From Solanum dulcamara (lineage: Eukaryota; Streptophyta; Magnoliopsida; Solanales; Solanaceae): a stretch of 64,000 nt of DNA. The translations under genes were made by a program, and so were the position numbers. The notes beneath the pieces are model-generated. The model was not told the DNA's origin. It ran no database searches and worked only from the letters and a program-made list of their open reading frames with translations. The stretch is taken from positions 45,277,097-45,341,096 of the forward strand of contig NC_077242.1 in the NCBI RefSeq assembly GCF_947179165.1. The letters run 5' to 3'. This document shows, one piece after another, positions 1-10,863 of the stretch. Position 1 is the stretch's first letter. The number at the start of each line of letters is the position of its first letter.

Positions 1-1229
1 AGGGGTGTGAGGTGTGGTTGCAGGGCCTAAATGTGTTTTAAAGTGGTTTATGGTGCTGCTGGTTGAAGCCACATGACCCCTCGTCATGTATAATTAAAGG
101 CGTTACAAAATAAAGGCTAGACGCCCTATTGTGATATCGTATTTTTGAATAAGTCGTTCGAAGTTTATGTTGTATATTGTTGTTGCGAATTGCTTAAACA
201 TATGCTGCAGGTTGTTGTTGTTGGTTGGCTGTAGGTCTTAGGGACCTAATTGGAAATCCGGATAGGGCACATTGTAGGGGAGGTGCTGCCCAATTTTCGT
301 TAACATCCTAACTAGTTAAGGAACTAGCCGAGAAGGCGAGCGAAGGGATAAATGTTATGAATACTCGTGGGTAGTCAAAGTTGCTGAAAAGTCTAAGGTT
401 GTTAATACTTGCATTACTTATATGTTAAATAGTTTTCAAGGACAACGACGAGGACGTGATTAAGAGAAGTCCATACAAGGTATGTGAAGCTTTCCTTTGG
501 CGTGTTTTTGGAATAGATATGTAGAACTATTCTTCTTTTCTTTTGGCATGTCTTAGATATAGGCTATAAATGATATGTATATGATATTTGGGATTCAATC
601 CATTCGTAAAGCCCTGAGTATGAGTCGAAACTCTTGTTTACTTCTTGGTATTAGAACTTCTGCAATAGCTGAGTCATTGCCTTTTTGTCTTCTATGTGAT
701 GAAAACTAGTACATGTAAAGCCTATTTCTTCTTTCCTTTGGAGTGGCTTAACTTTAAGTGAAATGGTATATGATATAGGTTTAGAGGTAATTCCATTTAT
801 GAGCTCTGATTGTAACTCGTGACTTGTAGTCACTCCTGAACATCAAGAGTCTGAAAGTAGTCAAACTGATATTCTCGAGCCTGCTATATAATGAATAGTA
901 AGTAGAGGTACTAGCTCCTCTTTTTAGAGGCTCTGAAATGATAAATGCCGTTGATTGCATGAGTTGAGTCTTTGACTAGATAAATTGTGTTTCTGAGTGC
1001 ATAGACTATATTTCTGAATGCATAAATTATGTGGCATTATTTTGATGCATGTCTGTGATTCTTGAGGCCCCCAACTGATGTAAGCCCTAATGACATCTAA
1101 AGGGATACCTCGGATAATTACTCCCCCAGTCTTCAGGTGATGGTTCACTTGACTGTTTCATCGAGTCTTAGATAATGACTTAGTTGCATATGGTTTCTCA
1201 CTACTCTACTCGTACATACTGTAACCCAT

Positions 1230-1766
1230 CCTTCCTCGAGTCCCACGATGGGCCGGGATATGTTATCGTGCACAGTGTTACTACTTCTTTCACCGCATCC
1301 CGGGCCGGATGTGTATAGTTCCATGCACGAGGAGACGATGCCGTACGTGAGGTGTGATATATATTATATGTTATGACGATATGATTATTCACCGAGTCCC
1401 GGGCCGACTGTAATATGATTGTATGTGTGGTGAAATAAGGAAGGAACACCGAGACCCTCCTTATAGGGCCGGGTACATATGTATATTATGATGGTACGCT
1501 ATAGACGTACACCACTCCATTCACCGAGTCCCTCACTAAAGGGCCGGATACTTTATGTAGGCATGCATATGAGATTAAAGCAATACATTGTGACCCTGAG
1601 CCCCGCAGTGAACCGGGTGTGATACGATGATATACATGATAAGATGATACCGTATACAATGGTATGATACCGTATACGATGATATGATAAAATGAAATGC
1701 ATTATGATATGATGATATGTGATTATGAAGAAGTGATTATAACACCGAGTTCACTAGAGGGCCGGG
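1230..1766 (+). repeat. Array of short GAGTCCC/GGGCCGG hairpins inside LTR
   Basis: About seven occurrences of CACCGAGTCCC, a short spacer and GGGCCGG are spaced roughly 50-150 bp apart, for example near 1235, 1290, 1390, 1447, 1521, 1590 and 1744. The CCC/GGG arms can pair into small stems. The same array is present in the other LTRs of this family (for example 8690-9225, 29210-29750 and 36750-37290). Confidence 0.7.
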
Positions 1767-1900
1767 CACAGCATATGATGATGTGTATGATTTACGTGTC
1801 CTAAGGTGCAGGTACAATAATTCATTTAGTTATTATACTTTTCCCCTGCATCCCTATTTCAGTTATGATCTCAGTTACGATGTGTTATGCTTTACATACT

Positions 1901-1961
1901 CAGTACATATATCGTACTGACCCCCTTTTCTCGGGGGGCTGCGTTTCATTCCCGCAGGTAC
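1901..1961 (+). promoter_or_regulatory. Conserved LTR stem-loop module
   Basis: CAGTAC and GTACTG form an inverted repeat (1901-1919). A C-run/G-run stem follows at 1921-1938, then GCAGGTAC. The same order is found in all ten LTR copies of the window, on either strand: 9360-9420, 13367-13428, 14283-14343, 22790-22850 (minus), 26611-26680 (minus), 29877-29941, 37416-37477, 43725-43786 and 44801-44860 (minus). Its role is unknown; it could lie in the transcribed R region. Confidence 0.65.
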
Positions 1962-2421
1962 AGATGTTTATTCTGGAGATCTATCAGCATAGGAGTTCCT
2001 CTCAGCTGTGTCGGAAGTGCTTCACTGTTCTGGAGCCTAAATTTGGATGCTGGTCACTTAATGTATATATTTGTACATTCAGGGGTACGGCGGGGGTCTG
2101 TCCCGCCATATGTTGCTGTTACTATTCTTAGAGGTCTGTAGACATATGTATATGTGGGTTGTTTGTGATTTAGTTTCGATGTTGCCTATTCGATATGTTG
2201 TGAATGTTTTTGTTATAGCAGCCTTGTCGGCTCGCGTGCCCTTTCATGATATGAAACAAATGAAAGAGGCTACATGTACATGAAAAAGTTTTAAACTATT
2301 GGAGTTTTTGTATATAGTATCGCATCACACACAGTTCAACTTAAGTGTAGTTGATAAATACGCATAAGAGGGTCCAGGTCGGACCCCAGTTGCGGCCTAC
2401 GGGGTTGGGTCGTGACAGAAG

Positions 2422-2433
2422 TGGTATCAGAGC
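2422..2433 (+). other. Primer binding site, tRNA-iMet type
   Basis: TGGTATCAGAGC lies four bases after the LTR end. It is the standard plant site complementary to the 3' end of initiator-methionine tRNA, used to prime minus-strand DNA synthesis. Confidence 0.92.
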
Positions 2434-2833
2434 AGTTCGTCCTTGGAATGTCTACAGACCATGTCTAGTAGAGTCTTGTTTATCGGTGTGTTGTGCACCA
2501 CATCTATAGACAGAAGGCTACAGGATATTTAGGATGTTACTTTCTTTCATATCTAAGATCGTGCGATAGAGCCGAGCTATAGGAAATGAAATTCCTCATA
2601 CTAACCTACGATTTTAGCAGGAAGACAATGCTGATAGAAGAAAGTAACTAACAATATTGGATGTTACGAAGCACGCAGGTAAGCAAAGGCATAAAAGCCC
2701 TATGTCAGGTAAGGTATTGAAATGTGATTGACAGATACAATTGAAAAGTTAAAGGCAAGGTAAACAGAAAAAGTATAACAGGTGCAGCTCGAGTGGATAT
2801 AACAGGTAAGTTCATTTCCATACTGTTAATTAT

Positions 2834-2944
2834 GGGCGCCCTATGCGGCTGCGATATGAGATGATATGACTATATATGTGTGCCCTGTGTGGCTGAGATG
2901 TTATGCAATATGAATGTATATATGTGTGCCCTGTGAGGCATTGT
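2834..2944 (+). repeat. ~45-bp minisatellite, three units
   Basis: Three imperfect units begin at about 2834, 2879 and 2925. Each carries GCCCTGTGNGGCTGCGATAT or a variant followed by a TATATATG-rich stretch. Equivalent arrays occur in D (31574-31702) and E (39113-39227). Confidence 0.75.
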
Positions 2945-4507
2945 TGGTATTTTCTGTGTGCAGGTGTTGAGATAGTAAGAAATACAGAGGAAACTCTGCC
3001 CAAATTTTCCTAGAAATAAGAGGAGAATGAGATACAGGGCTATAGTATGTCTTGAAAGGTTGTCCTCGCAACAATGATGAGATTTGACTAAACAAGTATG
3101 GCTGACCTCGAGAAATAAGCTAATTGCTGAGTTAATGGCAATAGAAACTAGGAGGACGATACTGGAATAGTAGAATAAGTTAGAAAGGAACTATAAGCCA
3201 AAGAAAATGAATCAGAGAGGACTGATAGGTCGAGATAAAATGAGATAGTAAGGCATTGCCTAAATTGATACATAGGGATAAACTATGACAAGTGATAGTT
3301 GAAGGAAGTAACAGTATGGTTAAGACAAGAGTAAGACAAGAGTACAAAGGGAAAAGAATTGTGACGGATATGAAGTGTTAATACGATAGCTTGTGAGACA
3401 TTAAGGACAAGACTAGTTAAGAAGGGTAAGTAACCCATAGTAAAAATCATGAAGAAAGTCAAGCGGTATTATACTATGGGTCTGAATGCGAACAAGGTAC
3501 CAAGTGAACATAACAAAAACCATTATTAGAATAAGCAAAACTTAGTAAGGAATTAACTAGAGGGTATGATGTGGTCTATGTAAATGGAATGTAAAGATAG
3601 GTGTGGAACGGAAAAGCAAGCTATGGAACAAATAAGGAAGATTTATCAAGTTCCATAAGGAAAGTTTCGAATAAAGGTTATATGATGACGAAAAGGATGG
3701 CTAGTGCAAGGAAATAAAGGGTAATATGGGATTCCTTACGCCCAACCAAAAATGGAAATGAGTTGAAGGAATAATACAGAAGTTCTAATAGAGGCACTCA
3801 AGATAGATGCGATTAATTAAGTATAAGTATCGAACAAAAAGAGACATAGACAGTTACGAACTGGAGGTATAGTACGATGAAAAAGTATTAAGACAAGGAC
3901 ACTACTACCACGAAATTGATATGGTTTTAAGCAGAATTAGAAATGAGCCTTAGGCACACGACAAAGGTGCAAGCTCAAGAGGCGTAAAGAAGTATGGTGT
4001 ACACGTGACTCCACTCTAATGATTAGTGGTATCCACTGGAATAAAGTTAGTATAATGACGAAGCTCAAAACATGACTCATTAAAGTATAAGTACACTCGA
4101 GTGGGGAATGTGCACCAATTATGAGCCCTCCCTAATTACTGATTGGGATGAATGGAATATGGCTTTGAATGTACTGCTATATTACGGATATTACTCGAAT
4201 ATCAATTGTTAGATGAAATTTTATACGATACATTGCGAATACTAAAGCACCCTACGGGTATGCTAGGGTTTCCTAGAAAGGCAACCTAACGTGGGGATGA
4301 TTTAACAGAAGATATAGATAAGGCGCAGGCCGTTAAATATGTTGGAATAGAATCATTCGCGTGTAAATAGCTAAAGATATACGGAGAATGACATAGGTAC
4401 ACCCTAAAAGGGGGGAAGTGGACAAAAGAAGTACAAGCGTAAACGAAAATCAATTGATGCTATCGCATGTAAATGGGGACGCATAAACGTCAAACGAGAC
4501 CCCGCAA

Positions 4508-4615
4508 GGGATGGACGTGATCATACCCAAACTGATGCACCGGATTTTGTCAAAACTCCGAAGTTAAGCGTGCTTGAATGAGAGTAGCACTGGGATGGGT
4601 GACCCCCTGGGAAGT
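4508..4615 (+). pseudogene. 5S rRNA-derived segment in element A
   Basis: About 108 bases align from the 5' end of plant 5S rRNA nearly to its 3' end. Landmarks include GATCATACC, ATGCACCGGAT, the A-box-like block CTCCGAAGTTAAGCGTGCTT and the C-box-like block GGGATGGGTGACCCCCTGGG. It differs from the real gene by a small insertion near the 5' end (GGATGGACGTGATC instead of GGATGCGATC), substitutions in the second loop, and loss of the last ~10 bases. It is on the same strand as the retrotransposon. The identification comes from remembered 5S sequence, not a search. Whether RNA polymerase III uses it is unknown. Confidence 0.88.
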
Positions 4616-5214
4616 GAGAAAAAGAACAAAACAGGTATGACAAAAAGAGATTATAAAGGCGTGTTAGTACAATGACACATATAGAACAGAGTAAGCCAAG
4701 AGCAGAAAAGATTATGACTAAAATACAATGCACCTCGTGAAAATGGCACAAGAATAGTTGTGCAACCTATGAATATTGGCATACTAAGAGCGAGGTCAAA
4801 TGATTACTCGATAAAAAAAAGTCAGTAATAACAATGTGATTGCCATATTTAGAATCTATTCAGGAAAAGTGTAAGATGGTTCGAGGCAGAACTATTCAGA
4901 TATAATCGGTATTAAGGACAAGAGCCATAGTGGAGCCTTGACCTTGACTAAAGGAGGTAATCCACTAGTATAGCAACGCTAAGGAATTTTCTGGACTACT
5001 CTATGTCCGTACACACGTTTATGTAAGGATTACAATATGATGTATGGTAAGAAAACTGGAGAAAAGATCTGAGTAAAAGAGAAAGATAGCATACCTAAGG
5101 TATTACAAGTTAGATTAAGAGGAGTTGTACAATAGCTTAAGTTAAAAGAAGCATCAGCAGTCTGATAGCCTATCTCAGGGAATGGAAACCCCGACTTAGA
5201 GGTGGAAAGCAGTT

Positions 5215-5990
5215 AATATGTATTATAGTACGAGCTTACCTCGCATTCTAAGGAACTGGGAGTTCATACGGGCTATGGTAGATGGGCTGACAGAATCAAC
5301 CTGTTCCCCTCCAGTTAGAAAGGCATATTCAGCTGAGGGTTCTGCGAAATGACATAGTAGGGAAACAATAAGATTTCACGGAGTCCCCACATCTATTATC
5401 TTAGATAGAAAAGTTTAATTTACAACTAACTGCTGGAAATCATTTCGAAAGGGATTGAGGAACCCAGATAAATCTTAGTATGACATTTTTCCCTTCGATT
5501 AAGGGACATGCCCAGATGTGATCCACTAAATTATTGATGAAGTAAAGCTTAATCCGGCACAAGCTATCGATTAGAAACCTATGAGTAGGACCTATGAGTA
5601 GGACCATTGATCCTTCGCAGGGCATTTTCAGAATAGATAAAGCTGCCTATGAGTAGGACCTAACGTTCGATTTGAAATAATACATTCATTTTTCACAGAT
5701 CAATACTCCGTAAGAATGGGAACGACGCTCCCAGAATATTTCCCGTGGAGGAGGTCCACGTAACAGGGAGTTATCCTACGAGAGGCAACCTATCTCCATC
5801 CGGGATCCGCAGATTAAATGGGTTGCAAACTAAGGACATAGTTTCCATCAAGGTACTGTGGCGGAATAATAATTGTGAAGACATAAACTGGGAGGTTGAA
5901 AAGGACATGAAACACAAGTGTCCGTACCTATTCCCGATGTCTACGGATAACCCCCACTCCTGGAACTCACATATAAACGTCTTGGATTAG
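5215..5990 (+). pseudogene. Degenerate integrase C-terminal part and chromodomain (element A)
   Basis: Short blocks of a Ty3/Gypsy integrase can be read in shifting frames. One resembles the core segment around GVPxSIISDR (about 5370-5415). The last 80 codons (5745-5990) are open and carry the chromodomain signature: LRTKD-like, then VKVLWRN, then INWEVEKDMKHKCPYLFP. In chromoviruses this C-terminal domain guides integration to heterochromatin. The usual upstream pol domains are missing or unrecognisable and stops interrupt the rest, so no functional protein is made. Copies of the same tail are present in D, E and, more diverged, B. Confidence 0.75.
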
Positions 5991-6081
5991 AATGTAGGTT
6001 ATCGCCATAGAAAGGAATCTCCCTATGATCCGTATAAAGTCTTAAGTAAAGTTTTATTCAACATTCGGGGACGAATGTTCT

Positions 6082-6095
6082 AAAGGGGGGAAGGA
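6082..6095 (+). other. Polypurine tract of element A
   Basis: AAAGGGGGGAAGGA lies immediately before the 3' LTR. It follows the TTCGGGGACGAATGTTCT block typical of the end of plant chromovirus pol. It would prime plus-strand synthesis. Confidence 0.9.
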
Positions 6096-9000
6096 TGTTA
6101 CACCCCGCACTCTTGAGCTCGAAACATCTTCTTAAGTTCCTTAGACACTATCATGTGAGCTGGATAAGCTACGACACTATCAAACAACTCTAAGGAAAGA
6201 AGATTTTGATACCTCGCGAGAAGGGAGGTTGGAGATAGGTTTATAAGAATCTGGAAAGAGTTGGAGACCGAATAATGAGTCGTGGTACTCCATTTACTTA
6301 CCTAAGCCACCAACTTGGATGTTGTACATACTTAAACTAGTTAAGTACATACTAAGCTTGCGTAGTACGGATTACATAGGCTCTTAAAATAAGACGAGAG
6401 GACAAACCTACGAAAGGGAGGAAAAACTAGTTTTCGAACTTATCAAAGCGAAGCAAGCAGGTGACAAGCAGGTAGGTGACACACCTAGGTGGGACCCACA
6501 CTTCCACGTGGCAGCATGTGATTGGTGGCATGTAATGACGTGGCTGCCTAAGGTTGTGACACGTGTCACCCTTAGAGGATGACACGTGTCACCTTCCAAA
6601 AGGATATATATGTGTGTGAAGTGCTGAAATTTATCACATTTCAGCCTTCTCTCTTCAAAAACACTTGAGAGAAAAACCAAGAACAAAAGAGAGTATAGCT
6701 ACGGGTTTGGTGGCCAAGAAAGGTAAGGCCCGATTTCTTTCCGTAAATTAATTATTTAAGGTATCCTATGGTGATATGATGGTGTTTAACAACATAAAAT
6801 TTATCGTTAGGGAAAAAAGGAGATTTTGTTCTTGTTAACAGACCCGTTTTTGAAAATACCACTGTTAGTAAAACAAGTATAACTCCTTCTGTATAGCTCC
6901 GTTTCAAGTGATTAAAGATGTTTTGGAAATATATTACACAGGGATACAACTTTCATGTAGACGCTACAACCCAGTTTTGCTTTTCGCTACTCCAAAAATG
7001 GTGGTGAAGCTTGGGGGAGCTGCTGCCCAGATTTCGTTCTAGAAATCCTACACAGACTGCTGTTGATATTTTGGGCATATCTCTTTGTACAAAATTTCTG
7101 TAGGGCTGATTCGAAATGGTATGAGACCTTGAGACACATGTATATAACCTTCATTGAGAACACAAATCCTGTTTCCGTCAATTAGCCCTTCGAAACTAAG
7201 GGACAATACGAGACAGTAACCTGCCCAGAATTCACATTTTGACAACTTTGGTGAATTTTGACCAATTTCGGGTGAGGTAAGGTCTTACCTTCTAATTTGA
7301 AGTTTATGGTGTTGTTATAAGGTGTATTAAACACCTTTTAGGCTGCTTAAAGTGTAAAAATGTCATAGCAATGTTTAACGTTCGAAGCAATCCAAATTGT
7401 AGTCGTTATAGTCGAATTGTTGTCGAAGTGAAGTGTTGTTAGTGTGAGTGGTTGCTGCAGGGGTGTGAGGTGTGGTTGCAGGGCCTAAATGTGTTTTAAA
7501 GTGGTTTATGGTGCTGCTGGTTGAAGCCACATGACCCCTCGTCATGTATAATTAAAGGCGTTACAAAATAAAGGCTAGACGCCCTATTGTGATATCGTAT
7601 TTTTGAATAAGTCGTTTGAAGTTTATGTTGTATATTGTTGTTGCGAATTGCTTAAACATATGCTGCAGGTTGTTGTTGTTGGTTGGCTGTAGGTCTTAGG
7701 GACCTAATTGGAAATCCGGATAGGGCACATTGTAGGGGAGGTGCTGCCCAATTTTCGTTAACATCCTAACTAGTTAAGGAACTAGCCGAGAAGGCGAGCG
7801 AAGGGATAAATGTTATGAATACTCGTGGGTAGTCAAAGTTGCTGAAAAGTCTAAGGTTGTTAATACTTGCATTACTTATATGTTAAATAGTTTTCAAGGA
7901 CAACGACGAGGACGTGATTAAGAGAAGTCCATACAAGGTATGTGAAGCTTTCCTTTGGCGTGTTTTTGGAATAGATATGTAGAACTATTCTTCTTTTCTT
8001 TTGGCATGTCTTAGATATAGGCTATAAATGATATGTATATGATATTTGGGATTCAATCCATTCGTAAAGCCCTGAGTATGAGTCGAAACTCTTGTTTACT
8101 TCTTGGTATTAGAACTTCTGCAATAGCTGAGTCATTGCCTTTTTGTCTTCTATGTGATGAAAACTAGTACATGTAAAGCCTATTTCTTCTTTCCTTTGGA
8201 GTGGCTTAACTTTAAGTGAAATGGTATATGATATAGGTTTAGAGGTAATTCCATTTATGAGCTCTGATTGTAACTCGTGACTTGTAGTCACTCCTGAACA
8301 TCAAGAGTCTGAAAGTAGTCAAACTGATATTCTCGAGCCTGCTATATAATGAATAGTAAGTAGAGGTACTAGCTCCTCTTTTTAGAGGCTCTGAAATGAT
8401 AAATGCCGTTGATTGCATGAGTTGAGTCTTTGACTAGATAAATTGTGTTTCTGAGTGCATAGACTATATTTCTGAATGCATAAATTATGTGGCATTATTT
8501 TGATGCATGTCTGTGATTCTTGAGGCCCCCAACTGATGTAAGCCCTAATGACATCTAAAGGGATACCTCGGATAATTACTCCCCCAGTCTTCAGGTGATG
8601 GTTCACTTGACTGTTTCATCGAGTCTTAGATAATGACTTAGTTGCATATGGTTTCTCACTACTCTACTCGTACATACTGTAACCCATCCTTCCTCGAGTC
8701 CCACGATGGGCCGGGATATGTTATCGTGCACAGTGTTACTACTTCTTTCACCGCATCCCGGGCCGGATGTGTATAGTTCCATGCACGAGGAGACGATGCC
8801 GTACGTGAGGTGTGATATATATTATATGTTATGACGATATGATTATTCACCGAGTCCCAGGCCGACTGTAATATGATTGTATGTGTGGTGAAATAAGGAA
8901 GGAACACCGAGACCCTCCTTATAGGGCCGGGTACATATGTATATTATGATGGTACGCTATAGACGTACACCACTCCATTCACCGAGTCCCTCACTAAAGG

Positions 9001-9876
9001 GTCGGATACTTTATGTAGGCATGCATATGAGATTAAAGCAATACATTGTGACCCTGAGCCCCGCAGTGAACCGGGTGTGATACGATGATATACATGATAA
9101 GATGATACCGTATACAATGGTATGATACCGTATACGATGATATGATGAAAAGAAATGCATTATAATATGATGATATGTGATTATGAAGAAGTGATTATAA
9201 CACCGAGTTCACTAGAGGGCCGGGCACAGCATATGATGATGTGTATGATTTACGTGTCCAAAGATGCAGGTACAGTAATTCATTTAGTTATTATACTTGT
9301 CCCCTGCATCCCTATTTCAGTTATGATCTCAGTTACGATGTGTTATGCTTTACATACTCAATACATATATCGTACTGACCCCCCTTTTCTCGGGGGGCTG
9401 CGTTTCATACCCGCAGGTATAGATGTTTATTCTGGAGATCCATCAGCATAAGAGTTCCTCTCAGCTGTGTCGGAAGTGCTTCACTGTTCTGGAGCCTAAA
9501 TTTGGATGCTGGTCACTTAATGTATATATTTGTACATTCAGGGGTACGGCGGGGGTCTGTCCCGCCATATGTTGCTGTTACTATTCTTAGAGGTCTATAG
9601 ACATATGTATATATGGGTTGTTTGTGATTTAGTTTCGATGTTGCCTATTCGATATGTTGTGAATGTTTTTGTTATAGCAGCCTTGTCGGCTCGCGTGCCC
9701 TTTCATGATATGAAACAAATGAAAGAGGCTACATGTACATGAAAAAGTTTTAAACTATTGGAGTTTTTGTATATAGTATCGCATCACACACGGTTCAACT
9801 TAAGTGTAGTTGATAAATACGCATAAGAGGGTCTAGGTCGGACCCTAGTTGCGGCCTACGGGGTTGGGTCGTGACA
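6096..9876 (+). repeat. Element A 3' LTR (complete, 3781 bp)
   Basis: It starts TGTTACACCCC and ends GGGTCGTGACA. It contains the promoter block (6505-6611), the hairpin array and the stem-loop module. It is the only complete A-type LTR in the left half of the window and serves as reference for the truncated copies. Confidence 0.92.
6505..6611 (+). promoter_or_regulatory. LTR promoter: CACGTG boxes and TATA
   Basis: A CACGTG core is at 6505-6510. Two perfect 12-bp palindromes TGACACGTGTCA follow at 6557-6568 and 6580-6591, then a TATATAT box at 6605-6611. CACGTG (G-box/ABRE core) is bound by plant bZIP and bHLH factors. The pairing of two palindromes shortly before a TATA box suggests a regulated LTR promoter; the transcription start is inferred, not seen. 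Confidence 0.65.
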
Positions 9877-9884
9877 AATAATTT

Positions 9885-10078
9885 CCATGGTCAAAGAAAA
9901 TGACTTTAAGCAGTTAGAAAAAAAAAGTTAGGAATCCTAACTTTTCATTTTTGACTGACTTTAAGAACTTTCTGGCTTAAAGTTAGCATTAGGCAAACAC
10001 GTCCAAAAGCTTAAAAGGGGCTTTAAGTTGGTTTTGACCAACTTAAAGACAATCCAAACGGGCTCATAGTGCGGACTA
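9885..10078. mobile_element. MITE-like non-coding fragment
   Basis: This short AT-rich segment lies between element A and the remnant of B. It contains a near-perfect palindrome at 9923-9945 (AAAAGTTAGG ... CCTAACTTTT) and repeated CTTTAAG/CTTAAAG motifs in both orientations. The composition is that of a small non-autonomous DNA transposon, but no clear terminal repeats or target duplication were found. Confidence 0.3.
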
Positions 10079-10080
10079 AT

Positions 10081-10863
10081 ATGGTTGGCTTTAAGAGTAA
10101 TGAGACGATCATCCCCTACTTATTGAGTTTGCCAATGAGAAGCGCTACCGTTCCAGTATCCAGATGACCCCCTATAAAATATTGTAAGGTAGAGCATATA
10201 AGTCCCCCTGTTGGGGAAAAGACTAAGCTGGTAGGCTAAATAGGATTACGCAAACTATTGACTAATGACGCAGAACCGGCAGAAATAATATACAGATAAT
10301 CGACGTCGACATTCAGAGTTCAAATTGATGATTGGATGTTCATAACGGAATCACCTAGAAAAGGGAACTTAACCCAAAATATATTAGACTATATCAAGTT
10401 ACTCATAAGGTGGGCAACGTGGCGGGTAAGTTGAGCTTACCACCTCATTTGGAAACTATACGCCCAGTCCATCAGATAGGAATGCTTCGCAAGGATACTA
10501 ATGAGTCACCCAGGGTATATTCCATAGATAAAATCTAGGAGATAGAAGCCTGTAAGGAAAAACCTATCGCTATCTTAGATCGGCAAACTGGAAGATTGTA
10601 GACTAAAGACGTGCCTTCCATCAAGTTATGGTGGAAAAACCAAAACCAGAAAGAGGATGACCGGGGAAACTGAAGAGAACATGAAACACAAGTATTCGCA
10701 CCTGTAACCGATGTCTGCAGGTAACCCCAACTCTTGAAACACGTATATTAAGTACTTATATGGAAGTATGTGTTAGGGAAATAGATCTCCCTACGATTTG
10801 TATAAGGTGCTAAGAGAAGTTTTGCCTAATATTCGGGGACGAATGTTCTAAAGGGGGGAAGGA
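10081..10863 (+). pseudogene. Element B: remnant of pol 3' end with chromodomain
   Basis: In one frame with several stops one can read a GNVA-like block, LPPHLETI, IGMLRKD, KPIAILDRQTGRL and TKDVPSIKLWW. This is the order seen at the end of chromovirus integrase entering the chromodomain. A polypurine tract AAAGGGGGGAAGGA follows at 10850-10863, directly before the LTR at 10864. The rest of B's internal region is absent. B is more diverged from A than D and E are. Confidence 0.72.

Larger units (their letters stand above)
1..2417 (+). repeat. Element A 5' LTR (partial)
   Basis: This is the 3' two-thirds of a ~3.8 kb LTR, judged against the full copy at 6096-9876. It ends GGGTCGTGACA. It contains the hairpin array (1230-1766) and the conserved stem-loop module (1901-1961). 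The small ORFs inside it recur in the other LTR only because the LTRs are identical; none looks like a protein. Confidence 0.9.
2434..5214 (+). other. Non-coding internal region of element A
   Basis: This stretch contains no gag, no zinc knuckle and no F/YxDD reverse transcriptase motif in any frame that I could find. From about 2945 onward it matches the internal regions of D (31703-33590) and E (39228-41340) closely, apart from a stretch near 3390-3850 that is missing from D and partly missing from E. The conservation of a non-coding internal sequence in three copies indicates a family that multiplied in this form, comparable to large retrotransposon derivatives. Confidence 0.7.
1..9876 (+). 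mobile_element. Element A: non-autonomous Tekay/Del-like LTR retrotransposon, 5' end cut by window
   Basis: Positions 1-2417 reappear almost unchanged at about 7459-9876, giving two long direct repeats (LTRs) around an internal region at 2418-6095. The left LTR ends in CA and is followed by a 12-base match to the plant initiator-Met tRNA primer site. The right LTR begins with TG just after a purine-rich tract. Only about twenty differences between the repeats were spotted, so the insertion looks young. The internal region has no gag and no recognisable reverse transcriptase motif. It holds a minisatellite, a 5S rRNA-like segment and an eroded integrase/chromodomain tail, so the copy must have depended on proteins made elsewhere. 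The chromodomain type points to the Tekay/Del chromovirus clade of Ty3/Gypsy; this is family-level recognition, not a search result. Confidence 0.9.

Noticed and set aside
651..1449. Three minus-strand ORFs repeated at 8109-8907 and 28589-29073 / 36128-36612
   Set aside because: Their recurrence reflects LTR identity, not protein conservation. They are antisense and differ freely between subfamilies.
4508..4615. A functional 5S rRNA gene
   Set aside because: It lacks the last bases, has an insertion near the 5' end and loop changes, and is not in a tandem 5S array. It was kept as a 5S-derived pseudogene inside a transposon.
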